NCBI GenBank assembly: GCA_963971305.1
Contig: OZ020303.1
Coordinates: 39,730,106-39,794,105, forward strand
Reading direction: 5' to 3'
From: Arcuatula senhousia
Lineage: Eukaryota; Mollusca; Bivalvia; Mytilida; Mytilidae
Length of the DNA: 64,000 nt
The translations under genes were made by a program, and so were the position numbers. How positions within the stretch are numbered: the first letter of the stretch is position 1; each line of letters starts with the position of its first letter. Of this stretch, positions 24,420 to 39,100 are shown one piece after another. The notes beneath the pieces were generated by a model that did not search any database, had not been told where the DNA came from, and saw only the letters and a list, made by a program, of their open reading frames with translations.

Positions 24420-25424
24420 ATAATTAAAGGACAATTCTTCTGGAAGAATTGTAAGGTCTTTCCCTTTCCTAATGTTTTGCTATTCTAAAGATTAACTGCT
24501 ACTAAAGGTCGAATAAAAACTTCTTGAAAGACTCTTCGGTCATTTAAATCATTAAAGCAAGAGTTAACAAGCACACAAATCGGGCATTTCAGTCAAAAGC
24601 CTCAAAGAGCAAAGGTAAAACTGGCAAGTTCCGACGAAAAAAAAACAAAACAAAAAAAACAAGCGAATATCTTTCAAAGAATTTATTAAGCAAGCCAATA
24701 CCATTACTTGGTACCCACCGTCCTTTGTCATAGTGCACGGACAGTGTGTATATGTGTGTGATTCTCATCAAAACCGTTACATCGTCAAACAATTTCTAAA
24801 GTTCAGGTTATTATAATTGTTTCTACAGGTATTTCTTCAATAAATAATCAAAGAGGCACCAATGGGACATTCTGAAGCCAATGTCCAAAAGATCGAAGGC
24901 AAAACAGGTCAACACAAAACGGAACAAGCACGAACAAACAAGAAACACAAAAACGCATTAATATCAACGGACAACGCAAACTCAATTCGTAACGAGAGTG
25001 AACTCAGGTGCTCTAGAAGAGTAACTTAGTTGTAACAAAAGCAACTATAATTGCACTGATCTTGTGATCTGTAAATTCATTGCACTGTAAGGCCTGCGAA
25101 CTTGGTTGAAGGCTGACTTGTTTCATTGTGGTTGTTAAATTACCCCTGGTTATTTCGGATTTTGTGCATACTCTCTCACTTCCCATTATTTTCTATTGAT
25201 TAGATATTTTACAAATCCCTTTATTACATCCTGTCGACTGTATACAAAATACTACATTGATAAATTATAAATATCTGCTGGTAATGTAAATATTTGCATC
25301 ACTCGGCTTCACAGGCTAGAAAATATCAAACTGTACCGTACATATCCGCGCGTAATTTATCATAACTGCAGTTAACGTTTTCATTGTTATGGAAATGCTG
25401 TGAAAATGGTAGATTTTAATGTTC

Positions 25425-26250
25425 TAAGGGCAATAACTGCTAGAAGCAATGATCTGACAACGTTCATTCAATATAAAATTTGTAGACCTTGATGTGGTTA
25501 AACAATATGCAATTGACATTTCCTAAATATCTTATATAGTTTTCAAGATATTGAGCATAATAGGCACAAAATTCACACACAAAATCTAGAAAAACGGCCA
25601 TAACTCCTACATGGGTTTTTGAATCGTTTTAAAAATTTCAGGGTATGTAGATCTTGGAGATGCTGATCACTTTTGTTCCCATAAAAATATGATATCTGTG
25701 ACTGTTTTTGATTGATTCGCAAAACCTGCAACTTGCCCCTATGTTTTATTTTTATAATTGGCGGATGAAAAAAATTTAAATCCCGACATCAATTTTATGC
25801 AACAAATACTAATAAATAAATATACCAAGTTTGGTTCCAATCGCACTTAAGGTGTCAGAGGAATTAAAATGTTCAATGTCAAAGGAAAAAAGTCTGAAAA
25901 TGGTCAATTTTTACATTCTAAGAGCAATAACTGCAAGAAACATTGGAGTTGACCCATTACACATTTTGTAGATCTTGATGTGCTTAACAATATACAATTT
26001 AAATTTCTTTAAATATCTCATATGGTTTTGAAGATACATATTATAATAAGTGCAAAATCCAGAAAAATGACCTAAACCCGTACATGGGATTTTTGGATCT
26101 TCTTTAAAATATCATGACAGATCATGAGGTGCTGATCAATTTTACCCTATGCCAGAATTTTGATATCTGTAACCGTTTTTGAGTTATTTGCAAAAAACTG
26201 CAATTTACCCCTATGTTCTATATTTAGCCAAGGCGGCCATATTTTTTTTG
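25425..26250. repeat. Diverged internal duplication in B3, about 486-bp period
   Basis: The segment starting 'ttctaagggcaataactgc' near 25,420 is repeated in diverged form near 25,911. Both copies share, in order, 'gtagatcttgatgtg', 'acatgggatttttg'-like, 'gatatctgt' and 'acttgcccctatgtt'-like stretches. Similarity is seen by eye only. Confidence 0.6.
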
Positions 26251-26364
26251 AAAAATCAAAAATCCGTACATAAGTTCTAAGCACCTAATGCTAATAAACA
26301 ACCATACCAAGTTTGGTAACAATTGGACTTCTGGTGTCAAAGGAGTTAACGTTTGAAAATGTTT

Positions 26365-26470
26365 ACGGACGACGGATGACAGACAACAGACGGACGACGA
26401 ACAACAGACGGACGACGGCCGACAGACGGACGCCAAGTCATAGAAATAGCTCACCTGGTCAGGTAAGCAA
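26365..26470. repeat. GACGGACGAC low-complexity tail with terminal hairpin
   Basis: A run of GACGGACGACG/CAGACGGACG units is followed by a GTCATAGAAATAGC stretch and the imperfect hairpin GCTCACCTGGTCAGGTAAGC. This ordering is a familiar end of dispersed repeats in bivalve genomes, so it may be a separate element nested in B3. The other boundary of such an insert is not clear. Confidence 0.5.
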
Positions 26471-27172
26471 AAAATTACACAAAAATTCTAAGCAATTTCA
26501 AAATCTATATATACGGATAATTTCAGGCGTAATTTACTATAACTGCAGTTATTTCCCCTATCCGTTGTCCAATAATAGAGTCCCTTTTAAAAACATCATA
26601 TTGCACTCCCATATGTTTCCAGTGTCTTATTTTTTGTACTGTCGTTTGCTTATGTGTTAAATAGTTAATTCCAAACACACATAAAAACAAATAACATGAT
26701 AAAATAAAATTGAGCATAAAAGATGTTATTCGCCCTACGCATGTAATCATAAAAAGTGACCGGTAATGTCCAAAAATAATAAATTTTGGAGATCATTCGA
26801 AATTGCTTTAAAATACCTTAAGATTTGTTGATTTTAGAATTTTATACTAAAAAAGTCAAAGTTTCAAGGGGAATAACTCCTATATTATTGACTATATCAA
26901 TATAAAAATAGTTGTGGCACAACACCAAGAGTTACTCTACCTGTTTCAAAAGGATTGAACTTGATACCTGTTATGGCTTAGGAGGAGATAGAGCAACAAA
27001 CTTTACAGTGAAAAGGGAGATAATTCTTATACGCGAAAGGGTACGGTACCCAAGTGTTTTTTCTGAGACGACAAACCTTGACCGATAAAGTGTACCAACT
27101 ATCATTGCGATATGTCGCGTACTTCTACAAGTTGATTTTTGGCGGAAGAAAAAAAAAAATAATAATAATAAT

Positions 27173-30100
27173 CAGAAGAAATACAATAAGGTCTTCCCTT
27201 GGAAAGGGAAAGACCTTAAAAAAGAGGGCAGATTGGACTTTTTTGGTGCTTTTAGGGTGGATATCATCTAATTATGGTCAAATAAGGTGTATTTACCCAA
27301 AAATAACATTTTTTGGTCAAAAATGGCAAATTTCCAATTTTTCAAAAAAAGGGGGCGTGGCATGTCAACTTCCTTATTTCTGACATTTGAACAGTTTTAA
27401 TCATTGAAACTGGTTGGAATAGTGAAAGTAAGTTGATTTGACCTTGAAAAATGTTTCAAGGTCATACAATTACTTAGTACAGTGATACGGTCTAATTTTC
27501 ACAAAAATCCATGTCGCGACACCATTTTTTCACTTTTTTCCAATTTTTTTTTTTGCGTTCAGCTGAGAAGACAATATCACATCATGTCATGCAAAAAAAT
27601 TTGAAAAAAAGCCTAGATTTTGTTTGAGTTATTTCGCAATGAAAAAAGGCTCATTTTATGAAAATTTACATATGATGACCTTGACCTTTGACCTTGACCT
27701 CATTTTGGTCCTTAGGGGTCACTGACCTGGTATACCAAGTTTCATTGAAATATCTTAAGATTTGTTGATTTTAGAATTTTATACTAAAAAAGTCAAAGTT
27801 TCAAGGGGAATAACTCCTATATTATTGACTATATCAATATAAAAATAGTTGTGGCACAACACCAAGAGTTACTCTACCTGTTTCAAAAGGATTGAACTTG
27901 ATACCTGTTATGGCTTAGGAGGAGATAGAGCAACAAACTTTACAGTGAAAAGGGAGATAATTCTTATACGCGAAAGGGTACGGTACCCAAGTGTTTTTTC
28001 TGAGACGACAAACCTTGACCGATAAAGTGTACCAACTATCATTGCGATATGTCGCGTACTTCTACAAGTTGATTTTTGGCGGAAGAAAAAAAAAAATAAT
28101 AATAATAATCAGAAGAAATACAATAAGGTCTTCCCTTGGAAAGGGAAAGACCTTAAAAAAGAGGGCAGATTGGACTTTTTTGGTGCTTTTAGGGTGGATA
28201 TCATCTAATTATGGTCAAATAAGGTGTATTTACCCAAAAATAACATTTTTTGGTCAAAAATGGCAAATTTCCAATTTTTCAAAAAAAGGGGGCGTGGCAT
28301 GTCAACTTCCTTATTTCTGACATTTGAACAGTTTTAATCATTGAAACTGGTTGGAATAGTGAAAGTAAGTTGATTTGACCTTGAAAAATGTTTCAAGGTC
28401 ATACAATTACTTAGTACAGTGATACGGTCTAATTTTCACAAAAATCCATGTCGCGACACCATTTTTTCACTTTTTTCCAATTTTTTTTTTTGCGTTCAGC
28501 TGAGAAGACAATATCACATCATGTCATGCAAAAAAATTTGAAAAAAAGCCTAGATTTTGTTTGAGTTATTTCGCAATGAAAAAAGGCTCATTTTATGAAA
28601 ATTTACATATGATGACCTTGACCTTTGACCTTGACCTCATTTTGGTCCTTAGGGGTCACTGACCTGGTATACCAAGTTTCATTGAAATATCTTAAGATTT
28701 GTTGATTTTAGAATTTTATACTAAAAAAGTCAAAGTTTCAAGGGGAATAACTCCTATATTATTGACTATATCAATATAAAAATAGTTGTGGCACAACACC
28801 AAGAGTTACTCTACCTGTTTCAAAAGGATTGAACTTGATACCTGTTATGGCTTAGGAGGAGATAGAGCAACAAACTTTACAGTGAAAAGGGAGATAATTC
28901 TTATACGCGAAAGGGTACGGTACCCAAGTGTTTTTTCTGAGACGACAAACCTTGACCGATAAAGTGTACCAACTATCATTGCGATATGTCGCGTACTTCT
29001 ACAAGTTGATTTTTGGCGGAAGAAAAAAAAAAATAATAATAATAATCAGAAGAAATACAATAAGGTCTTCCCTTGGAAAGGGAAAGACCTTAAAAAAGAG
29101 GGCAGATTGGACTTTTTTGGTGCTTTTAGGGTGGATATCATCTAATTATGGTCAAATAAGGTGTATTTACCCAAAAATAACATTTTTTGGTCAAAAATGG
29201 CAAATTTCCAATTTTTCAAAAAAAGGGGGCGTGGCATGTCAACTTCCTTATTTCTGACATTTGAACAGTTTTAATCATTGAAACTGGTTGGAATAGTGAA
29301 AGTAAGTTGATTTGACCTTGAAAAATGTTTCAAGGTCATACAATTACTTAGTACAGTGATACGGTCTAATTTTCACAAAAATCCATGTCGCGACACCATT
29401 TTTTCACTTTTTTCCAATTTTTTTTTTTGCGTTCAGCTGAGAAGACAATATCACATCATGTCATGCAAAAAAATTTGAAAAAAAGCCTAGATTTTGTTTG
29501 AGTTATTTCGCAATGAAAAAAGGCTCATTTTATGAAAATTTACATATGATGACCTTGACCTTTGACCTTGACCTCATTTTGGTCCTTAGGGGTCACTGAC
29601 CTGGTATACCAAGTTTCATTGAAATATCTTAAGATTTGTTGATTTTAGAATTTTATACTAAAAAAGTCAAAGTTTCAAGGGGAATAACTCCTATATTATT
29701 GACTATATCAATATAAAAATAGTTGTGGCACAACACCAAGAGTTACTCTACCTGTTTCAAAAGGATTGAACTTGATACCTGTTATGGCTTAGGAGGAGAT
29801 AGAGCAACAAACTTTACAGTGAAAAGGGAGATAATTCTTATACGCGAAAGGGTACGGTACCCAAGTGTTTTTTCTGAGACGACAAACCTTGACCGATAAA
29901 GTGTACCAACTATCATTGCGATATGTCGCGTACTTCTACAAGTTGATTTTTGGCGGAAGAAAAAAAAAAATAATAATAATAATCAGAAGAAATACAATAA
30001 GGTCTTCCCTTGGAAAGGGAAAGACCTTAAAAAAGAGGGCAGATTGGACTTTTTTGGTGCTTTTAGGGTGGATATCATCTAATTATGGTCAAATAAGGTG

Positions 30101-33100
30101 TATTTACCCAAAAATAACATTTTTTGGTCAAAAATGGCAAATTTCCAATTTTTCAAAAAAAGGGGGCGTGGCATGTCAACTTCCTTATTTCTGACATTTG
30201 AACAGTTTTAATCATTGAAACTGGTTGGAATAGTGAAAGTAAGTTGATTTGACCTTGAAAAATGTTTCAAGGTCATACAATTACTTAGTACAGTGATACG
30301 GTCTAATTTTCACAAAAATCCATGTCGCGACACCATTTTTTCACTTTTTTCCAATTTTTTTTTTTGCGTTCAGCTGAGAAGACAATATCACATCATGTCA
30401 TGCAAAAAAATTTGAAAAAAAGCCTAGATTTTGTTTGAGTTATTTCGCAATGAAAAAAGGCTCATTTTATGAAAATTTACATATGATGACCTTGACCTTT
30501 GACCTTGACCTCATTTTGGTCCTTAGGGGTCACTGACCTGGTATACCAAGTTTCATTGAAATATCTTAAGATTTGTTGATTTTAGAATTTTATACTAAAA
30601 AAGTCAAAGTTTCAAGGGGAATAACTCCTATATTATTGACTATATCAATATAAAAATAGTTGTGGCACAACACCAAGAGTTACTCTACCTGTTTCAAAAG
30701 GATTGAACTTGATACCTGTTATGGCTTAGGAGGAGATAGAGCAACAAACTTTACAGTGAAAAGGGAGATAATTCTTATACGCGAAAGGGTACGGTACCCA
30801 AGTGTTTTTTCTGAGACGACAAACCTTGACCGATAAAGTGTACCAACTATCATTGCGATATGTCGCGTACTTCTACAAGTTGATTTTTGGCGGAAGAAAA
30901 AAAAAAATAATAATAATAATCAGAAGAAATACAATAAGGTCTTCCCTTGGAAAGGGAAAGACCTTAAAAAAGAGGGCAGATTGGACTTTTTTGGTGCTTT
31001 TAGGGTGGATATCATCTAATTATGGTCAAATAAGGTGTATTTACCCAAAAATAACATTTTTTGGTCAAAAATGGCAAATTTCCAATTTTTCAAAAAAAGG
31101 GGGCGTGGCATGTCAACTTCCTTATTTCTGACATTTGAACAGTTTTAATCATTGAAACTGGTTGGAATAGTGAAAGTAAGTTGATTTGACCTTGAAAAAT
31201 GTTTCAAGGTCATACAATTACTTAGTACAGTGATACGGTCTAATTTTCACAAAAATCCATGTCGCGACACCATTTTTTCACTTTTTTCCAATTTTTTTTT
31301 TTGCGTTCAGCTGAGAAGACAATATCACATCATGTCATGCAAAAAAATTTGAAAAAAAGCCTAGATTTTGTTTGAGTTATTTCGCAATGAAAAAAGGCTC
31401 ATTTTATGAAAATTTACATATGATGACCTTGACCTTTGACCTTGACCTCATTTTGGTCCTTAGGGGTCACTGACCTGGTATACCAAGTTTCATTGAAATA
31501 TCTTAAGATTTGTTGATTTTAGAATTTTATACTAAAAAAGTCAAAGTTTCAAGGGGAATAACTCCTATATTATTGACTATATCAATATAAAAATAGTTGT
31601 GGCACAACACCAAGAGTTACTCTACCTGTTTCAAAAGGATTGAACTTGATACCTGTTATGGCTTAGGAGGAGATAGAGCAACAAACTTTACAGTGAAAAG
31701 GGAGATAATTCTTATACGCGAAAGGGTACGGTACCCAAGTGTTTTTTCTGAGACGACAAACCTTGACCGATAAAGTGTACCAACTATCATTGCGATATGT
31801 CGCGTACTTCTACAAGTTGATTTTTGGCGGAAGAAAAAAAAAAATAATAATAATAATCAGAAGAAATACAATAAGGTCTTCCCTTGGAAAGGGAAAGACC
31901 TTAAAAAAGAGGGCAGATTGGACTTTTTTGGTGCTTTTAGGGTGGATATCATCTAATTATGGTCAAATAAGGTGTATTTACCCAAAAATAACATTTTTTG
32001 GTCAAAAATGGCAAATTTCCAATTTTTCAAAAAAAGGGGGCGTGGCATGTCAACTTCCTTATTTCTGACATTTGAACAGTTTTAATCATTGAAACTGGTT
32101 GGAATAGTGAAAGTAAGTTGATTTGACCTTGAAAAATGTTTCAAGGTCATACAATTACTTAGTACAGTGATACGGTCTAATTTTCACAAAAATCCATGTC
32201 GCGACACCATTTTTTCACTTTTTTCCAATTTTTTTTTTTGCGTTCAGCTGAGAAGACAATATCACATCATGTCATGCAAAAAAATTTGAAAAAAAGCCTA
32301 GATTTTGTTTGAGTTATTTCGCAATGAAAAAAGGCTCATTTTATGAAAATTTACATATGATGACCTTGACCTTTGACCTTGACCTCATTTTGGTCCTTAG
32401 GGGTCACTGACCTGGTATACCAAGTTTCATTGAAATATCTTAAGATTTGTTGATTTTAGAATTTTATACTAAAAAAGTCAAAGTTTCAAGGGGAATAACT
32501 CCTATATTATTGACTATATCAATATAAAAATAGTTGTGGCACAACACCAAGAGTTACTCTACCTGTTTCAAAAGGATTGAACTTGATACCTGTTATGGCT
32601 TAGGAGGAGATAGAGCAACAAACTTTACAGTGAAAAGGGAGATAATTCTTATACGCGAAAGGGTACGGTACCCAAGTGTTTTTTCTGAGACGACAAACCT
32701 TGACCGATAAAGTGTACCAACTATCATTGCGATATGTCGCGTACTTCTACAAGTTGATTTTTGGCGGAAGAAAAAAAAAAATAATAATAATAATCAGAAG
32801 AAATACAATAAGGTCTTCCCTTGGAAAGGGAAAGACCTTAAAAAAGAGGGCAGATTGGACTTTTTTGGTGCTTTTAGGGTGGATATCATCTAATTATGGT
32901 CAAATAAGGTGTATTTACCCAAAAATAACATTTTTTGGTCAAAAATGGCAAATTTCCAATTTTTCAAAAAAAGGGGGCGTGGCATGTCAACTTCCTTATT
33001 TCTGACATTTGAACAGTTTTAATCATTGAAACTGGTTGGAATAGTGAAAGTAAGTTGATTTGACCTTGAAAAATGTTTCAAGGTCATACAATTACTTAGT

Positions 33101-36100
33101 ACAGTGATACGGTCTAATTTTCACAAAAATCCATGTCGCGACACCATTTTTTCACTTTTTTCCAATTTTTTTTTTTGCGTTCAGCTGAGAAGACAATATC
33201 ACATCATGTCATGCAAAAAAATTTGAAAAAAAGCCTAGATTTTGTTTGAGTTATTTCGCAATGAAAAAAGGCTCATTTTATGAAAATTTACATATGATGA
33301 CCTTGACCTTTGACCTTGACCTCATTTTGGTCCTTAGGGGTCACTGACCTGGTATACCAAGTTTCATTGAAATATCTTAAGATTTGTTGATTTTAGAATT
33401 TTATACTAAAAAAGTCAAAGTTTCAAGGGGAATAACTCCTATATTATTGACTATATCAATATAAAAATAGTTGTGGCACAACACCAAGAGTTACTCTACC
33501 TGTTTCAAAAGGATTGAACTTGATACCTGTTATGGCTTAGGAGGAGATAGAGCAACAAACTTTACAGTGAAAAGGGAGATAATTCTTATACGCGAAAGGG
33601 TACGGTACCCAAGTGTTTTTTCTGAGACGACAAACCTTGACCGATAAAGTGTACCAACTATCATTGCGATATGTCGCGTACTTCTACAAGTTGATTTTTG
33701 GCGGAAGAAAAAAAAAAATAATAATAATAATCAGAAGAAATACAATAAGGTCTTCCCTTGGAAAGGGAAAGACCTTAAAAAAGAGGGCAGATTGGACTTT
33801 TTTGGTGCTTTTAGGGTGGATATCATCTAATTATGGTCAAATAAGGTGTATTTACCCAAAAATAACATTTTTTGGTCAAAAATGGCAAATTTCCAATTTT
33901 TCAAAAAAAGGGGGCGTGGCATGTCAACTTCCTTATTTCTGACATTTGAACAGTTTTAATCATTGAAACTGGTTGGAATAGTGAAAGTAAGTTGATTTGA
34001 CCTTGAAAAATGTTTCAAGGTCATACAATTACTTAGTACAGTGATACGGTCTAATTTTCACAAAAATCCATGTCGCGACACCATTTTTTCACTTTTTTCC
34101 AATTTTTTTTTTTGCGTTCAGCTGAGAAGACAATATCACATCATGTCATGCAAAAAAATTTGAAAAAAAGCCTAGATTTTGTTTGAGTTATTTCGCAATG
34201 AAAAAAGGCTCATTTTATGAAAATTTACATATGATGACCTTGACCTTTGACCTTGACCTCATTTTGGTCCTTAGGGGTCACTGACCTGGTATACCAAGTT
34301 TCATTGAAATATCTTAAGATTTGTTGATTTTAGAATTTTATACTAAAAAAGTCAAAGTTTCAAGGGGAATAACTCCTATATTATTGACTATATCAATATA
34401 AAAATAGTTGTGGCACAACACCAAGAGTTACTCTACCTGTTTCAAAAGGATTGAACTTGATACCTGTTATGGCTTAGGAGGAGATAGAGCAACAAACTTT
34501 ACAGTGAAAAGGGAGATAATTCTTATACGCGAAAGGGTACGGTACCCAAGTGTTTTTTCTGAGACGACAAACCTTGACCGATAAAGTGTACCAACTATCA
34601 TTGCGATATGTCGCGTACTTCTACAAGTTGATTTTTGGCGGAAGAAAAAAAAAAATAATAATAATAATCAGAAGAAATACAATAAGGTCTTCCCTTGGAA
34701 AGGGAAAGACCTTAAAAAAGAGGGCAGATTGGACTTTTTTGGTGCTTTTAGGGTGGATATCATCTAATTATGGTCAAATAAGGTGTATTTACCCAAAAAT
34801 AACATTTTTTGGTCAAAAATGGCAAATTTCCAATTTTTCAAAAAAAGGGGGCGTGGCATGTCAACTTCCTTATTTCTGACATTTGAACAGTTTTAATCAT
34901 TGAAACTGGTTGGAATAGTGAAAGTAAGTTGATTTGACCTTGAAAAATGTTTCAAGGTCATACAATTACTTAGTACAGTGATACGGTCTAATTTTCACAA
35001 AAATCCATGTCGCGACACCATTTTTTCACTTTTTTCCAATTTTTTTTTTTGCGTTCAGCTGAGAAGACAATATCACATCATGTCATGCAAAAAAATTTGA
35101 AAAAAAGCCTAGATTTTGTTTGAGTTATTTCGCAATGAAAAAAGGCTCATTTTATGAAAATTTACATATGATGACCTTGACCTTTGACCTTGACCTCATT
35201 TTGGTCCTTAGGGGTCACTGACCTGGTATACCAAGTTTCATTGAAATATCTTAAGATTTGTTGATTTTAGAATTTTATACTAAAAAAGTCAAAGTTTCAA
35301 GGGGAATAACTCCTATATTATTGACTATATCAATATAAAAATAGTTGTGGCACAACACCAAGAGTTACTCTACCTGTTTCAAAAGGATTGAACTTGATAC
35401 CTGTTATGGCTTAGGAGGAGATAGAGCAACAAACTTTACAGTGAAAAGGGAGATAATTCTTATACGCGAAAGGGTACGGTACCCAAGTGTTTTTTCTGAG
35501 ACGACAAACCTTGACCGATAAAGTGTACCAACTATCATTGCGATATGTCGCGTACTTCTACAAGTTGATTTTTGGCGGAAGAAAAAAAAAAATAATAATA
35601 ATAATCAGAAGAAATACAATAAGGTCTTCCCTTGGAAAGGGAAAGACCTTAAAAAAGAGGGCAGATTGGACTTTTTTGGTGCTTTTAGGGTGGATATCAT
35701 CTAATTATGGTCAAATAAGGTGTATTTACCCAAAAATAACATTTTTTGGTCAAAAATGGCAAATTTCCAATTTTTCAAAAAAAGGGGGCGTGGCATGTCA
35801 ACTTCCTTATTTCTGACATTTGAACAGTTTTAATCATTGAAACTGGTTGGAATAGTGAAAGTAAGTTGATTTGACCTTGAAAAATGTTTCAAGGTCATAC
35901 AATTACTTAGTACAGTGATACGGTCTAATTTTCACAAAAATCCATGTCGCGACACCATTTTTTCACTTTTTTCCAATTTTTTTTTTTGCGTTCAGCTGAG
36001 AAGACAATATCACATCATGTCATGCAAAAAAATTTGAAAAAAAGCCTAGATTTTGTTTGAGTTATTTCGCAATGAAAAAAGGCTCATTTTATGAAAATTT

Positions 36101-39100
36101 ACATATGATGACCTTGACCTTTGACCTTGACCTCATTTTGGTCCTTAGGGGTCACTGACCTGGTATACCAAGTTTCATTGAAATATCTTAAGATTTGTTG
36201 ATTTTAGAATTTTATACTAAAAAAGTCAAAGTTTCAAGGGGAATAACTCCTATATTATTGACTATATCAATATAAAAATAGTTGTGGCACAACACCAAGA
36301 GTTACTCTACCTGTTTCAAAAGGATTGAACTTGATACCTGTTATGGCTTAGGAGGAGATAGAGCAACAAACTTTACAGTGAAAAGGGAGATAATTCTTAT
36401 ACGCGAAAGGGTACGGTACCCAAGTGTTTTTTCTGAGACGACAAACCTTGACCGATAAAGTGTACCAACTATCATTGCGATATGTCGCGTACTTCTACAA
36501 GTTGATTTTTGGCGGAAGAAAAAAAAAAATAATAATAATAATCAGAAGAAATACAATAAGGTCTTCCCTTGGAAAGGGAAAGACCTTAAAAAAGAGGGCA
36601 GATTGGACTTTTTTGGTGCTTTTAGGGTGGATATCATCTAATTATGGTCAAATAAGGTGTATTTACCCAAAAATAACATTTTTTGGTCAAAAATGGCAAA
36701 TTTCCAATTTTTCAAAAAAAGGGGGCGTGGCATGTCAACTTCCTTATTTCTGACATTTGAACAGTTTTAATCATTGAAACTGGTTGGAATAGTGAAAGTA
36801 AGTTGATTTGACCTTGAAAAATGTTTCAAGGTCATACAATTACTTAGTACAGTGATACGGTCTAATTTTCACAAAAATCCATGTCGCGACACCATTTTTT
36901 CACTTTTTTCCAATTTTTTTTTTTGCGTTCAGCTGAGAAGACAATATCACATCATGTCATGCAAAAAAATTTGAAAAAAAGCCTAGATTTTGTTTGAGTT
37001 ATTTCGCAATGAAAAAAGGCTCATTTTATGAAAATTTACATATGATGACCTTGACCTTTGACCTTGACCTCATTTTGGTCCTTAGGGGTCACTGACCTGG
37101 TATACCAAGTTTCATTGAAATATCTTAAGATTTGTTGATTTTAGAATTTTATACTAAAAAAGTCAAAGTTTCAAGGGGAATAACTCCTATATTATTGACT
37201 ATATCAATATAAAAATAGTTGTGGCACAACACCAAGAGTTACTCTACCTGTTTCAAAAGGATTGAACTTGATACCTGTTATGGCTTAGGAGGAGATAGAG
37301 CAACAAACTTTACAGTGAAAAGGGAGATAATTCTTATACGCGAAAGGGTACGGTACCCAAGTGTTTTTTCTGAGACGACAAACCTTGACCGATAAAGTGT
37401 ACCAACTATCATTGCGATATGTCGCGTACTTCTACAAGTTGATTTTTGGCGGAAGAAAAAAAAAAATAATAATAATAATCAGAAGAAATACAATAAGGTC
37501 TTCCCTTGGAAAGGGAAAGACCTTAAAAAAGAGGGCAGATTGGACTTTTTTGGTGCTTTTAGGGTGGATATCATCTAATTATGGTCAAATAAGGTGTATT
37601 TACCCAAAAATAACATTTTTTGGTCAAAAATGGCAAATTTCCAATTTTTCAAAAAAAGGGGGCGTGGCATGTCAACTTCCTTATTTCTGACATTTGAACA
37701 GTTTTAATCATTGAAACTGGTTGGAATAGTGAAAGTAAGTTGATTTGACCTTGAAAAATGTTTCAAGGTCATACAATTACTTAGTACAGTGATACGGTCT
37801 AATTTTCACAAAAATCCATGTCGCGACACCATTTTTTCACTTTTTTCCAATTTTTTTTTTTGCGTTCAGCTGAGAAGACAATATCACATCATGTCATGCA
37901 AAAAAATTTGAAAAAAAGCCTAGATTTTGTTTGAGTTATTTCGCAATGAAAAAAGGCTCATTTTATGAAAATTTACATATGATGACCTTGACCTTTGACC
38001 TTGACCTCATTTTGGTCCTTAGGGGTCACTGACCTGGTATACCAAGTTTCATTGAAATATCTTAAGATTTGTTGATTTTAGAATTTTATACTAAAAAAGT
38101 CAAAGTTTCAAGGGGAATAACTCCTATATTATTGACTATATCAATATAAAAATAGTTGTGGCACAACACCAAGAGTTACTCTACCTGTTTCAAAAGGATT
38201 GAACTTGATACCTGTTATGGCTTAGGAGGAGATAGAGCAACAAACTTTACAGTGAAAAGGGAGATAATTCTTATACGCGAAAGGGTACGGTACCCAAGTG
38301 TTTTTTCTGAGACGACAAACCTTGACCGATAAAGTGTACCAACTATCATTGCGATATGTCGCGTACTTCTACAAGTTGATTTTTGGCGGAAGAAAAAAAA
38401 AAATAATAATAATAATCAGAAGAAATACAATAAGGTCTTCCCTTGGAAAGGGAAAGACCTTAAAAAAGAGGGCAGATTGGACTTTTTTGGTGCTTTTAGG
38501 GTGGATATCATCTAATTATGGTCAAATAAGGTGTATTTACCCAAAAATAACATTTTTTGGTCAAAAATGGCAAATTTCCAATTTTTCAAAAAAAGGGGGC
38601 GTGGCATGTCAACTTCCTTATTTCTGACATTTGAACAGTTTTAATCATTGAAACTGGTTGGAATAGTGAAAGTAAGTTGATTTGACCTTGAAAAATGTTT
38701 CAAGGTCATACAATTACTTAGTACAGTGATACGGTCTAATTTTCACAAAAATCCATGTCGCGACACCATTTTTTCACTTTTTTCCAATTTTTTTTTTTTG
38801 CGTTCAGCTGAGAAGACAATATCACATCATGTCATGCAAAAAAATTTGAAAAAAAGCCTAGATTTTGTTTGAGTTATTTCGCAATGAAAAAAGGCTCATT
38901 TTATGAAAATTTACATATGATGACCTTGACCTTTGACCTTGACCTCATTTTGGTCCTTAGGGGTCACTGACCTGGTATACCAAGTTTCATTGAAATATCT
39001 TAAGATTTGTTGATTTTAGAATTTTATACTAAAAAAGTCAAAGTTTCAAGGGGAATAACTCCTATATTATTGACTATATCAATATAAAAATAGTTGTGGC

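Larger units (their letters stand above)
24424..27158 (-). mobile_element. Element B3, long composite array-leading unit
   Basis: At 2.7 kb this is the longest unit. Its left palindrome at 24431-24452 has one mismatch and is followed by AAGGTCTTTCCCTTTCC, as in B1 and B2. The body is different and composite: a diverged internal duplication at about 25,425-26,250, then a GACGGAC-rich stretch ending in a hairpin. From about 26,810 it becomes an A5 right half, matching the A5 block that follows. No coding frame is convincing. Confidence 0.72.
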
